A stretch of 64,000 nt of DNA. It comes from an uncultured Muribaculaceae bacterium (GTDB lineage Bacteria; Bacteroidota; Bacteroidia; Bacteroidales; Muribaculaceae). Positions 1 to 9,700 of the stretch are shown here, piece after piece. The stretch spans positions 6,011 through 70,010 of the forward strand of contig CAJUQP010000015.1 in assembly GCA_910588245.1 (NCBI GenBank), written 5' to 3'. A program made the translations under genes and the position numbers. The notes under the pieces were generated by a model. That model made no database searches. It worked only from the letters and a program-made list of their open reading frames with translations, and was not told where the DNA came from. Numbering within the stretch: the first letter of the stretch is position 1; the number at the start of each line of letters is the position of its first letter.

Positions 1-1184
1 TTTAGTGCCTCCACCACTCTGCGCACCTCCGGCTCTCCGACCCACGGGCCCGCCGGAATGCAGAGCCCGCGGCTGAAGAGGTCTTCGCTCACTCCGTTGA
101 CGTAGGCCGGGGAGGAGGCGAACACGGGCTGAAGGTGCATGGGCTTCCAGAGGGCGCGGCTCTCGATGCCGCGGGAGGCCAGATGGCGGCGCATTGCCTC
201 GGGGCGCCCGCAGCCGTCGTCACCCTTCACGGCGGCTCCGTCGGTGAAGGTCACGGTGCAGAGCCAGAAGTTGCTGTCGAAATCATTGCCCGGATTCTCA
301 TGGAGTTCCAGCTCCGCGACGTCGGCGAGAAGGCTCCGGTAGAGGGCTTGCACGGCGCGGTGGTGGGCGAGATGCTCGCGGGCTATGGTCATCTGGCCAC
401 GGCCTATGCCGGCGGAGATGTTGCTCAGACGGTAGTTGTAGCCTATCCTCTCATGCTGATACCAGGGGAAGGGCTCCCGGCTCTGGGTGGCGTAGCTGAG
501 CACCAGCCGGTATGCCTCCTCGTCGGGGCATATGAGCGCTCCCCCTCCGGAGGTGGTGATCATCTTGTTGCCGTTGAAGGAGAGGGCCCCGTAGCTGCCG
601 AAAGTGCCGCACGGGCGCCCCTTGTAGAGGCTTCCGAACGCCTCGGCGGAGTCTTCGAGCACGGGAATATCCCATTTCCGCGCCACTTCCAGGATCTCAT
701 CTATCTTCGCGGGCATTCCGTAGAGATATACGGGGATTATGGCCTTGGGTTTCTTTCCGGTCTTCTCCACACGGTCGGCTATCGCCCTGTCGAGAAGGCG
801 GGGATCGATGTTCCATGTGTCGGGCTCGGAGTCTACGAACACGGGGGTGGCGCCCACATATGTGACGGGGTTGGCTGAGGCGCTGAATGTGAAACTCTGC
901 ACCATGACCTCGTCGTCGCGTCCCACTCCGAGGGCCACGAGCCCCATATGGATGGCGGCCGTGCCTGAGGAGAGGGCCACGGTGCGTTTCCTTTCGAGCA
1001 GCGCGCGCTCTTCAGGCGATATCTTAAGATCAGGGTCACGGAGAAAGAAATCCTCAAGGTCTTTCTCGAATCCGGTGACATTGGGGCCGAGAGGCACCAC
1101 CCAGTTGTCGGCGAATGCCTCGTCGATGAAGCGCTGTTCGTTGCCGCTCATGTGGCACAGACAAAGGAGAATCCTGTCGTTCAT
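1..1184 (-). CDS. DegT/DnrJ/EryC1/StrS sugar aminotransferase (partial, 3' end outside window)
   Basis: PLP-dependent aminotransferase of the family that puts an amino group on nucleotide-linked keto sugars for surface polysaccharides. The visible 394 residues start with MNDRILLCLC. The fold-type I signature SSGTAAIHMG lies at about 72-81, the PLP-contacting DSAEAFGS at 178-185, and the Schiff-base lysine in SFNGNK at about K207, all present. The gene runs off the left edge, so the last part of the C-terminal domain is missing. Its start lies 2 bp after the stop of the UDP-glucose dehydrogenase gene, so the two are almost certainly co-transcribed in a capsule or O-antigen type cluster. The exact sugar substrate cannot be read from the sequence; the family also includes WecE, PglE and ArnB-type enzymes. 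Confidence 0.9.
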   Translation of the reverse strand, partial: MNDRILLCLCHMSGNEQRFIDEAFADNWVVPLGPNVTGFEKDLEDFFLRDPDLKISPEERALLERKRTVALSSGTAAIHMGLVALGVGRDDEVMVQSFTFSASANPVTYVGATPVFVDSEPDTWNIDPRLLDRAIADRVEKTGKKPKAIIPVYLYGMPAKIDEILEVARKWDIPVLEDSAEAFGSLYKGRPCGTFGSYGALSFNGNKMITTSGGGALICPDEEAYRLVLSYATQSREPFPWYQHERIGYNYRLSNISAGIGRGQMTIAREHLAHHRAVQALYRSLLADVAELELHENPGNDFDSNFWLCTVTFTDGAAVKGDDGCGRPEAMRRHLASRGIESRALWKPMHLQPVFASSPAYVNGVSEDLFSRGLCIPAGPWVGEPEVRRVVEAL

Positions 1185-1186
1185 CT

Positions 1187-2497
1187 TTAACCTATCTTAT
1201 AATGTGTGAATCCGAACTCGGCGAGATATTCCGTGTCGTAGAGATTGCGGCCGTCGAGTATGACTTTTCCCGCCATCGTGCGGGCGAGCACGGGGAGGGA
1301 GGGCATGCGGAACTCGTTCCATTCCGTGACGAGCATCAGCGCGTCGGCGTCGAGGGCGGCCTCATACATGTCGGCGGCGTAGGTCACCCTGTCGCCCACA
1401 CGGCGCCGGCATTCCTCCATGGCCACGGGGTCGAAGACCTTCACCCTGACTCCCGCCTGCGTCAGGAGGTCGATGAGCACGAGCGAGGGAGCCTCGCGCA
1501 TGTCGTCGGTCTTGGGCTTGAAGGCCAGACCCCACATAGCCACGGTCTTCCCCTTGAGATCGCCGCCGAAGTGGCGCGACAGTTTGTCGAAGAGCACGGA
1601 TTTCTGCCGTTCGTTGACCTCCTCCACGGCCTTGAGCACTTTCATGTCGTAGCCTTTGCTGTCGGCTGTCTTTATCAAGGCCTTGACATCTTTCGGGAAG
1701 CATGATCCGCCGTAGCCGCATCCGGCATACAGGAATTTCTTCCCTATGCGGGTGTCGGTGCCGATACCCTTGCGCACCATGTTGACGTCGGCGCCTACGA
1801 GCTCGCAGAGGTTGGCGATGTCGTTCATGAAAGATATGCGGGTGGCGAGCATTGAATTTGCGGCGTATTTGATCATCTCCGCGGAGGGGATGTCGGTGTA
1901 GATCATGCGGTCGCTGTTGAGGAGGAAGGGTTTGTAGAGGCGCTCCATTGTCTTGCGGGCCCGTTCGCTGTCGGTGCCGACCACGACGCGGTCGGGGCTC
2001 ATGAAGTCTTTTATTGCCGCACCCTCCTTGAGGAATTCGGGATTGCTGGCCACATCGAAGGGGACGTCGACCCCGCGCCGCCCGAGTTCCTCCCGGATCA
2101 CCTCGCGCACTTTTGCCGCGGTGCCTACGGGCACGGTAGATTTGGTGACGAGCAGGGTATAGCGTGTGATGTGGCGCCCGAAAGTGCGGGCCACCTCAAG
2201 CACATAACGGAGATCGGCCGAGCCGTCTTCATCGGGAGGTGTGCCCACGGCGGAGAAGACCACGGTGACCTCCGGAAGCACTTCCGAAAGATCTGTGGAG
2301 AAATGGAGGCGTCCTGCCTCCGAGTTTCGGTGCACGAGTTCGTCGAGCCCCGGCTCATAGATCGGGATTATTCCTTTCCTGAGGTTTTCTATCTTGCGGG
2401 AGTCGATATCGACGCATGTCACGTTTATGCCCATTTCGGCGAAGCATGTGCCCGACACGAGTCCGACATATCCTGTTCCGACAATCGCTATGTTCAT
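1187..2497 (-). CDS. ugd: UDP-glucose 6-dehydrogenase family protein
   Basis: Oxidises UDP-glucose (or a related NDP-hexose) to the uronic acid with two NAD+, giving UDP-glucuronate for surface polysaccharides. The 436-residue length is normal. The NAD-binding GTGYVGLVSG motif is at residues 7-16, the substrate-contacting NPEFLKEG at 152-159, and the catalytic cysteine C266 sits in GYGGSCFPKD. The C-terminal UDP-binding domain contains GLAFKPKTDDMREAPS. The gene lies 2 bp upstream of the aminotransferase and a terminator for the preceding gene lies about 100 bp upstream. UDP-ManNAc and GDP-mannose dehydrogenases share the fold; the motif set fits the UDP-glucose branch best. Confidence 0.93.
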   Translation of the reverse strand: MNIAIVGTGYVGLVSGTCFAEMGINVTCVDIDSRKIENLRKGIIPIYEPGLDELVHRNSEAGRLHFSTDLSEVLPEVTVVFSAVGTPPDEDGSADLRYVLEVARTFGRHITRYTLLVTKSTVPVGTAAKVREVIREELGRRGVDVPFDVASNPEFLKEGAAIKDFMSPDRVVVGTDSERARKTMERLYKPFLLNSDRMIYTDIPSAEMIKYAANSMLATRISFMNDIANLCELVGADVNMVRKGIGTDTRIGKKFLYAGCGYGGSCFPKDVKALIKTADSKGYDMKVLKAVEEVNERQKSVLFDKLSRHFGGDLKGKTVAMWGLAFKPKTDDMREAPSLVLIDLLTQAGVRVKVFDPVAMEECRRRVGDRVTYAADMYEAALDADALMLVTEWNEFRMPSLPVLARTMAGKVILDGRNLYDTEYLAEFGFTHYKIG

Positions 2498-2594
2498 TGT
2501 TTGCTGTGTTGAGGTTTCGTTTTGTCTGAGGAGGGTATTTCTCTAACGTAGCGGAGGAGCAATAAATTGCGGTGGCGGTGGCTTCCGGCAGATG

Positions 2595-2636
2595 AAAAAA
2601 GGTCCGCATCAGTCTTCTTGCAGGACGGTGCGGACC
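2595..2636 (-). terminator. Rho-independent terminator of the HdeD-like gene
   Basis: On the minus strand an 8-bp stem, GGTCCGCA pairing with TGCGGACC (2629-2636 and 2601-2608), is followed immediately by six T residues (2595-2600 on the plus strand are A). It lies 38 bp after the stop of the HdeD-like gene and insulates it from ugd. Confidence 0.85.
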
Positions 2637-2673
2637 CGGATATCAATCAGGATCAGGATCTTGAAAATGGAGT

Positions 2674-3252
2674 TCAGAGCATTCCTCCGGTGAGTTTGTT
2701 CACCTGACGGGCTTTCATCGAGAATGCTATGCGGAATATCCCGAAGGTTATCAGCGACAGCCCTATCCATAGCCAAACGGCGATGCCGCCGGCAATGGGG
2801 TTGGAAAGGAATACGAAGGCGAGTATGATGGTGGCTATGAGGAGAAGGATCATCCATATCATCCATGCCGGAGAGACGGTGGAAAGCACCGATGCCTCGC
2901 AGATGGAGTTGATTGCCGCCACGATCAGCCATATGCCGATCACGAAGATAAATGTGTCGACCAGGAGGACTTCAGGGAGTGAAAACAGCCATACGCCGGC
3001 GATGAGCTCAAGTATGCCGAGCGCGAGCGACCATCCCCATCCGGAATCCCTGCCGGAATTAAGGAATGAATATACGAAGTTCAGAAGAGCCGCAAGGCAC
3101 ATGGCTCCGGCGAACACGTAAGCGAAAACAGGCAGTGATGTCTCAGGCGAACAGAGGCACCATATGCCGAAACCGATGCTGAGGATTCCGGTGATGAGGG
3201 GAATCCACCAGAGGCGGGTCAGTCCGCCTTTGTAAGGAAGTGTGTCTTTCAT
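2674..3252 (-). CDS. HdeD/DUF308-family membrane protein
   Basis: Small integral membrane protein of the HdeD (DUF308) family; E. coli HdeD is linked to acid resistance at high cell density, but the biochemical role in Bacteroidota is unknown. The 192 residues from the chosen start (MKDTLPYKGG) contain about six hydrophobic helices, for example around WWIPLITGILSIGFGIWCL, with short polar turns. The reading frame is open upstream to 3300, which would add 16 Lys/Asn-rich residues; the later ATG is chosen because the protein then begins just ahead of the first helix as in homologues. It appears monocistronic, with its own terminator. Confidence 0.75.
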   Translation of the reverse strand: MKDTLPYKGGLTRLWWIPLITGILSIGFGIWCLCSPETSLPVFAYVFAGAMCLAALLNFVYSFLNSGRDSGWGWSLALGILELIAGVWLFSLPEVLLVDTFIFVIGIWLIVAAINSICEASVLSTVSPAWMIWMILLLIATIILAFVFLSNPIAGGIAVWLWIGLSLITFGIFRIAFSMKARQVNKLTGGML

Positions 3253-3551
3253 AACTTTGTTGTTTTTTACTTTAAGAAGTTGCTTTTTAAACAAGTTCAA
3301 ACTATCTATACAACATGGGCGGTTTGCTTAGGTTCAATCCATGTCGTTAAAAATGGGGAAGCAGGATGGTTGTCGGTATTACGGGTCTGGTATATTTCGA
3401 AATCTTAAGAAGTGCGCTATTTTCCGATTGTATTTTCCCATTTAATGAAGTAGGTGCTGAAACAAAATGGAGCATGCTGTGTTAAAATATATGAAAGGGA
3501 AGAGTGCGTCTTCCCGCAGACCGGCATCGGACAACCCAAAATTGATAAAAT

Positions 3552-4049
3552 ATGAAGAAACTTTTACTCACATTAGTGGTGTTGCTCTCAGGGAGCATGG
3601 CAGCCATGGCGCAGCACGCTGGCCAGGCAGGTGTAGGACTTAACATAGGAGTCGCTCCTGTGATAGAGGGGGAAGGAAGCCCCACGAACTTCCTGCTCGG
3701 CGGCCGCATACAGTATTCGGCCACTGATCTCATACGTCTGGCACTGGATTTGAACGGTGGCTTCAAGGATAAGTATGTCAGCACGTTTGACGCTACGGCC
3801 AATGTCAATTTCATGATTCCTCTCTCGCAGGGATTCTACCTTTATCCTCTGGCAGGCCTCGGCTATGGTAATATCCATTTAGGTGAAGGTGATCTCAGTA
3901 CTAATCTCAGCCGTTTCGTATTCAACGTAGGTCTCGGCGGCGAGTATGAATTCTCATCTAACTTCGCGGCCGGTTTGGAATTCAAATACCGCTACATGAA
4001 AGATTTCGGCGCTCTTCCCGTGATGCTGAATTTCAGCTATAAATTCTAA
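3552..4049 (+). CDS. Small outer-membrane beta-barrel protein
   Basis: A 165-residue secreted protein with a clear signal peptide (MKKLLLTLVVLLSGSMAAMA, cleavage before QHAG). The mature part alternates hydrophobic and polar residues, has glycine- and tyrosine-rich strands (LYPLAGLGYGNI, VGLGGEYEF) and ends in the aromatic NFSYKF, the usual outer-membrane barrel terminus. Size and layout fit the eight-stranded OmpA/OmpX-like barrel families. No enzymatic motif is visible. It is monocistronic between a 250-bp upstream gap with no obvious promoter box and a strong terminator. Confidence 0.75.
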   Translation: MKKLLLTLVVLLSGSMAAMAQHAGQAGVGLNIGVAPVIEGEGSPTNFLLGGRIQYSATDLIRLALDLNGGFKDKYVSTFDATANVNFMIPLSQGFYLYPLAGLGYGNIHLGEGDLSTNLSRFVFNVGLGGEYEFSSNFAAGLEFKYRYMKDFGALPVMLNFSYKF

Positions 4050-4074
4050 AAGAATAAATTACAGATAATTAAAG

Positions 4075-4123
4075 CCATGGGGCTATGGTTCCTTTCCCGG
4101 ACCATAGCCCCATGGTTTCTTTT
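4075..4123 (+). terminator. Strong rho-independent terminator
   Basis: Perfect 15-bp stem (CCATGGGGCTATGGT at 4075-4089 with ACCATAGCCCCATGG at 4101-4115), 11-nt loop, then TTTCTTTT. It ends the transcript of the small barrel protein. Confidence 0.95.
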
Positions 4124-4205
4124 ATGCTGTCCAAGTAAGGAGTTGGTTAAAAGCTTTTAAACAACCCCTGAGCTAACCTGCTAGACCTGAGCAAAAGCGA
4201 GTCGG

Positions 4206-5087
4206 TCAGGTCTTGGAGCGGTGGCGGTAGGAGCGGGGACTCATGCCCATCATCCTGGAGAAGAGACGCGAGAAATAGAATTGGTCGTCAAACCCTAATT
4301 TGGCGCTTATCTGGGTTATTTTCATTTCTGTGTCGTCTAAAAAGGCGCATGCTCTCTTCATTTTCAGCAAAAGGAAGTAGTTCAACGGGCTGTAGCCGGT
4401 GCGTTCTTTGAATATTGTCGAGAGCCGTGAGGGGGAGAGTCCGACAAAACCGCATATCTCATTTATTGTCAGACGCCGCTCCACATTCTCCTCAAGAAAA
4501 TGAATAGCCATTCCGACGAGATCGCTGCTGTCGGGCGTCACTGCCGCGCCCCGGTATTGCTGTATGTAGCGCAATGATGCCAGATAATGCTGGAAAGTGG
4601 CCATGGCATACCGTATGTTCTCAATGGCGTAAGAGGTGTTGAGGGTGTTGAATATTTCCTCGAAAAGGCTGATGCGGGCGTTTATCCGGGAGTTTATTCC
4701 CGGTTTGATGTCGGCCGGGGTGAGACAGCCGCCGGCGTAGAATCTCGCAAGCGTGCCCCGGAAGTGGATCCAGTAGATCGACCATGGATCATCCTCGTCG
4801 GCTCCGTATTCATGGACAACCTCAGCCGGAAGAATGAAATATTGGCCTTGCTTCACGGCATATCTTCTCCCGCCGACCACATACCAGCCCTTGCCGTCGA
4901 CACAGTATATGAACACGTATTCCCTTATCGGAGGTTCCCTTTTGCGGTAATGGTATCTGGCTTTGGGATAATATCCTATATCCGTGATGAATATGGACGA
5001 TGCCACCGGGTCGTCTTCGATAAGCCTTATCACTGCCTGTGGGAGAACGATGCTGCGCTCTCCTTTAAAGCCGTCTTTCCTTTTCAT
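4206..5087 (-). CDS. AraC-family transcriptional regulator of the adjacent sugar locus
   Basis: A 293-residue regulator. Residues about 20-160 form an AraC-type cupin sensing domain (VGGRRYAVKQGQYFILPAEVVHEYG). The C-terminal 100 residues hold two helix-turn-helix units: LTINEICGFVGLSPSRLSTI and ITQISAKLGFDDQFYFSRLF, followed by the family signature MGMSPRSYR. It is divergent from the sugar symporter operon at 5286, so it most likely senses the imported sugar and controls that operon; this is inference from position. Its own promoter box lies at 5148-5155. An 8-bp stem (4183-4190 with 4206-4213) overlaps the stop codon and may protect or end the mRNA. Confidence 0.88.
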   Translation of the reverse strand: MKRKDGFKGERSIVLPQAVIRLIEDDPVASSIFITDIGYYPKARYHYRKREPPIREYVFIYCVDGKGWYVVGGRRYAVKQGQYFILPAEVVHEYGADEDDPWSIYWIHFRGTLARFYAGGCLTPADIKPGINSRINARISLFEEIFNTLNTSYAIENIRYAMATFQHYLASLRYIQQYRGAAVTPDSSDLVGMAIHFLEENVERRLTINEICGFVGLSPSRLSTIFKERTGYSPLNYFLLLKMKRACAFLDDTEMKITQISAKLGFDDQFYFSRLFSRMMGMSPRSYRHRSKT

Positions 5088-5147
5088 GGTTCAAGATTGA
5101 AGCAAGCTGCAGGCCCGCTCTTTAGAAATGAATGTTTTGTCTGTCTG

Positions 5148-5155
5148 CAAAATTA
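5148..5155 (-). promoter_or_regulatory. -7 box for the AraC gene
   Basis: Minus strand reads TAATTTTG followed by CAG, matching the Bacteroidota -7 consensus TAnnTTTG. It predicts a 5' leader of about 50 nt ahead of the ATG at 5087. Confidence 0.65.
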
Positions 5156-5252
5156 CGAATAAAATCCGATATCTCTCATCAGCGGGGGGGTGGCAGTAGT
5201 ATAGTCCATGTTTTTTCGAGAGGAATCCATTTCGGGGCAGCCGTAAAGTCAG

Positions 5253-5260
5253 TAACTTTG
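5253..5260 (+). promoter_or_regulatory. -7 box for the sugar symporter operon
   Basis: Plus strand TAACTTTG matches TAnnTTTG exactly, 26 bp before the ATG at 5286. With the opposite box at 5148-5155 it defines a divergent promoter region of about 100 bp in which an AraC operator would be expected. Confidence 0.7.
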
Positions 5261-5285
5261 CATCGCAAACTAACGCTGAATACCA

Positions 5286-6707
5286 ATGGGAACTTTCAAC
5301 AACAGATTCATCTATTTTATCTGCCTTGTCTCGGCCATGGGCGGTCTGCTTTTCGGCTACGACTGGGTCGTGATCGGGGGAGCAAAACCGTTCTATGAAG
5401 TATATTTCGGAATCGACGGTTCGCCCGAGCTTCAAGGTCTGGCCATGAGCATCGCTCTCGCCGGGTGTCTTGTCGGGGCGATGGTGTCCGGAAGCGTTGC
5501 CGACCGTCTGGGCCGCAAGCCTCTTCTGCTGCTGTCGGCGTTCATATTCCTGGTCTCGGCTTACGGCACCGGAGCGTTCGATGTTTTCGGATATTTTCTG
5601 GCGGCGCGTTTCGTGGGGGGAATAGCGATAGGTATCGCTTCCGGTCTTTCCCCGATGTATATAGCCGAGATGGCTCCCAGCCACATACGAGGCAAGCTTG
5701 TTTCGCTCAACCAGCTCACGATCGTATTGGGTATCCTGGGGGCGCAGATCGTGAACTATCTTATCGCGGAACCTATGCCCGCGGGCATGACCGTTGCTCC
5801 GGCGGATTCATGGAACGTGCTGCAGGGATGGCGCTGGATGTTCTGGAGCGCCGCGTTCCCCGCCGGTTTGTTCCTTGTGCTTGTGTTCTTCATCCCGGAG
5901 AGTCCCAGGTGGCTCGCCATGAAAGGCCATAGCGGCAAAGCCCTGAAGATTCTCGCGGAGATAGGGGGTTGCGGATATGCCGAGGCAGAGCTGAAAGCAG
6001 TCGCTGATGCAGACAATAAGAAAGGTCTGTCGGGAGAGGGGGGACTGCGTGTGCTGTTCGGCAGACCTTACCGCCTGGTGCTGTGGCTCGGCATAGCTGT
6101 GGCGGTATTCCAGCAATGGTGTGGCACTAACGTCATTTTCAACTATGCCCAGGAGATATTCTCCGATGCCGGCTACGATCTTGGAGAGATGCTCTTCAAC
6201 ATAGTGCTTACGGGCGTCACCAATGTGATATTTACTTTTGTGGCGATATATTCCGTCGACCGGCTCGGACGTAAGAAACTTATGCTACTCGGAGCCGGGG
6301 GTCTGGCAGTGATCTATGCCATCCTGGGCACATGCTATCGGATGCACGTCACAGGCTTCTTCATGATAATCCTTGTCGTGGCCGCCATAGCCTGCTATGC
6401 CATGACGCTTGGTCCTGTGACGTGGGTGCTCATAGCTGAGATCTTCCCCAACAAGGTGCGTGCGGTTGCCGTGGCGACATGCACGTTCGCCCTCTGGGTA
6501 GGCTCATTCACACTGACCTACACTTTCCCGTTGCTCAACAGTGCCCTGGGCAGCTACGGCACATTCTGGATATATGCGGCTATCTGTGCCTCCGGATTCG
6601 CACTCTTTGCCGCGAAACTGCCCGAGACAAAAGGCAAGAGTCTCGAGGAACTTGAAAAAGAGTTGGTAAAAGATAACGAAGCTCAAATTGAATCAACAGT
6701 TTTTTGA
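5286..6707 (+). CDS. Sugar porter, MFS superfamily (XylE-like sugar/H+ symporter)
   Basis: Inner-membrane sugar importer of the major facilitator sugar-porter family. The 473-residue length is typical. Seen in order: helix 1 motif GGLLFGYD (about 20-27), loop 2-3 motif DRLGRKPLLLL (about 74-84), the helix 4-5 segment GGIAIGIASGLSPMYIAEMAP with IRGK following, PESPRWL after helix 6, DRLGRKKLMLLG in the second half, and the C-terminal PETKGKSLEEL. These are diagnostic for the XylE/GalP/AraE group. The substrate is not determined; the neighbouring GH35/GH2 enzymes suggest a galactoside product. It heads the operon. Confidence 0.92.
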   Translation: MGTFNNRFIYFICLVSAMGGLLFGYDWVVIGGAKPFYEVYFGIDGSPELQGLAMSIALAGCLVGAMVSGSVADRLGRKPLLLLSAFIFLVSAYGTGAFDVFGYFLAARFVGGIAIGIASGLSPMYIAEMAPSHIRGKLVSLNQLTIVLGILGAQIVNYLIAEPMPAGMTVAPADSWNVLQGWRWMFWSAAFPAGLFLVLVFFIPESPRWLAMKGHSGKALKILAEIGGCGYAEAELKAVADADNKKGLSGEGGLRVLFGRPYRLVLWLGIAVAVFQQWCGTNVIFNYAQEIFSDAGYDLGEMLFNIVLTGVTNVIFTFVAIYSVDRLGRKKLMLLGAGGLAVIYAILGTCYRMHVTGFFMIILVVAAIACYAMTLGPVTWVLIAEIFPNKVRAVAVATCTFALWVGSFTLTYTFPLLNSALGSYGTFWIYAAICASGFALFAAKLPETKGKSLEELEKELVKDNEAQIESTVF

Positions 6708-6730
6708 ATAAAAAAACAGTCATATCAACA

Positions 6731-9700
6731 ATGGTAAAAGCATGGAGAGAAAAGGTGGTTATCCCTACATATGAGGTCGGGAAACCGGAAAAGAATCCTA
6801 TATTCCTTGAAAAGAGGGTATATCAGGGATCGAGCGGCGTGGTCTATCCATATCCGGTGATAGAATCCATAGCGGATGAGAAGCATGATAAGGAATGGAA
6901 CGCTGTTTTCATTGAGAATGAATATATAAAGGTCATGGTGCTTCCCGAACTGGGCGGGCGTATACAGATGGCCTACGACAAGATCAAGAAACGTCATTTC
7001 GTATATTACAATCATGTCATCAAGCCGGCGCTCGTAGGTCTTGCCGGACCCTGGATATCGGGAGGAATCGAATTCAACTGGCCTCAGCACCACCGCCCGT
7101 CGACATATATGCCGGTCGACTGTACGATAGAGGAGCATGAGGATGGCTCCGTGACAGTCTGGGTGAGCGAGATGGAGCGCATGTTTCATCAGAAGGGTAT
7201 GGCCGGATTCACCCTGCGACCCGGCTGCGCCTATCTTGAGATAAAGGGTGTGCTCTACAACCGCACGGATATGCCGCAGACATTCCTGTGGTGGGCAAAT
7301 CCGGCGGTGGCGGTCAATGATCATTACCGTTCGGTATTCCCCCCGGATATCAATGCCGTGTTTGACCACGGCAAACGCGCTGTCTCTTCCTTCCCTATCG
7401 CGACCGGCACATACTACAAGATGGACTATTCCTCGGGCGTGGACATCGCAAACTACAAGAACATTTTCGTGCCCACATCGTATATGGGTGTCAATTCCAA
7501 GTACGACTTCGAGGGGGGCTATGAATTCGACACGCAGGCCGGTATGCTCCACGTGGCATCCCACCATGTGTCGCCCGGCAAAAAGCAGTGGACTTGGGGC
7601 AACGGAGACTTCGGGCGCGCCTGGGACCGCTGTCTGACCGATGACGACGGTCCGTATATCGAGCTTATGGCGGGTGTCTACACCGAAAACCAGCCCGACT
7701 TCACATGGCTAATGCCTTACGAGGAGAAGGAATTCACGCAATATTTCCTCCCTTACCGTGAGCTTGGAGTGGTGAAGAATGCCACCAAAGACCTTCTGAT
7801 GAATGTAGAGATGCCGGAGCAGGGGAAAGCGGAGCTCAAAGTCTTCGCGACCCACAGGCAGACTGTCACTATCGTGATGCGCAACAAGGCCGGAGAGATC
7901 GTTCTGAACGAGGAAGTGACAATCACTCCTGAGAAAGTATGGGAAAAGACCGTCGATGTCAGCGGTTCGACCCTTCAGGACATCAAGGTCGGTTTTATCC
8001 GTGACGGACGTGTGATTATGGAGTGGGAAGCCGAGCCTGACGAAATACGCCCCATTCCCGATGCTGCCGAAGCAGCTCTTCTTCCTGAACAGATAAAGAC
8101 TGTGGAGCAGCTGTTCCTCACAGGCCTGCATCTCGAGCAGTATCGCCACGCCACCTATTCTCCGGTAGATTATTATGAGGAGGGCCTGCGCCGTGACCCC
8201 GACGATGTGCGCTGCAACAATGCCCTCGGTCTGTGGCATATACGCAAGGGCCGGTTTGAGGTGGCCGAGAGATATCTTGCGAAGGCTGTGAAGATCCTTC
8301 AGAAACGTAATCCCAACCCCTACGATGGCGAGCCTATCTATAATCTCGGTCTTGCCCTTAAGTATCAGGGCCGTCTTGATGAGGCTTACGACCGCTTCTA
8401 CAAATCGACATGGAACGGGGCATGGCAGGATGCCGGCTATTTCGCCTGCGCCCAGATAAGCTGCCGCCGTAGAAATTATGAGGAGGCTCTGTATGAGGTG
8501 AACCGTTCGCTGCTGCGCAACTGGCACAATGCAAAGGCTCGCGCCCTGAAGGCTGCGATACTGTTGAAAATGGGTAGAGAGGAGGAATCCAGATCGTTGT
8601 GCGCCGACTCTCTGGCAATCGACCTCTTCAACTACGGATGTCTGTTCCTCCTCGGCGACACCGCGAAGATGGTTCAGCTCATGCACGGTAACGCTCACAA
8701 CTACGATGAGCTGGCTCTCGATTTCTGCGATGCCGGTCTCTGGGATGAGGCTGAGAAAGTTTGGGCGATTGCAAAGGAAAACGGCGCGACCACAGCCATG
8801 ACCCATTATTATCTCGGATGGGCTATGCTTCAGAAGGGCGATAAAGTCGCGGCTGCCGGGTCGTTCGCGGCCGGTCAGGCCGATTCTCCCGAGTATGTGT
8901 TTCCCAACCGCCTTGAAGCCATTCTTGCGCTCAGGGGGGCTCTTGAGATCAATCCTGAAGACGCGTATGCCAACCATTTTCTCGGCAATCTGTTCTATGA
9001 CAAACGCCAATATGACCTCGCACAGAGTCATTGGGAGGAGGCCGCCAGACTCAATCCCGCTTTCCCGACAACATGGCGCAACCTCGCGCTCGTATATTAC
9101 AACAAGCGCAATGATGTCGCAAAAGCAGTCGAGGCGATGGAGAAAGCCTTTTCTCTCGACGAGACCGATTCCCGCGTGCTGATGGAGTTAGACCAGCTTT
9201 ACAAAAAGTTGCAGCGTCCGCATGCCGGGCGTATGGCATTCCTTCAGAAATATCCTGACCTCATCTCACAGCGTGACGACCTCATTCTCGAAGAGATCAC
9301 TCTTCTCAACCAATGTGGAAATTATCCGGCTGCCAAACAAAAGCTTGATGCCCATAAGTTCCATCCATGGGAGGGCGGCGAAGGGAAAGTGCCCATGCAA
9401 TACCAGACGTCGCGTGTGGAGTTGGCCAAACAGGCAATCAACACCGGAAAATATGACGAGGCAATAGAGCTACTTAATCAATGTCTCGAATATCCTCATA
9501 ATCTTGGAGAGGGTAAGCTTTACGGCGCTCAGGAGAATGACTTCCACTACCTTCTTGGCATATGCCACCGCGCCGCCGGTGATGAAGAGAAAGCCCGCGA
9601 GTGCTTCAAACAGGCCACTCTCGGCCCGACGGAACCGGCTGCCGCCATGTACTACAACGATGCCAAACCCGACAAGATTTTCTATGCCGGTCTCGCCTTC

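Noticed and set aside
135..878. 247-codon plus-strand frame at the left edge
   Set aside because: Antisense to the truncated aminotransferase, which has the complete PLP-site motifs on the minus strand.
5091..5684. 197-codon minus-strand frame upstream of the AraC gene
   Set aside because: It crosses the divergent promoter region and the 5' end of the sugar symporter; no motif was seen.
6704..6730. TTG start for the DUF5107 gene overlapping the symporter stop
   Set aside because: The added residues are not family-like; the ATG at 6731 gives the usual N-terminus.
7709..9031. 440-codon minus-strand frame
   Set aside because: It is antisense to the DUF5107-TPR gene, whose plus-strand frame has clear domain and repeat structure; the antisense product has no recognisable motifs.
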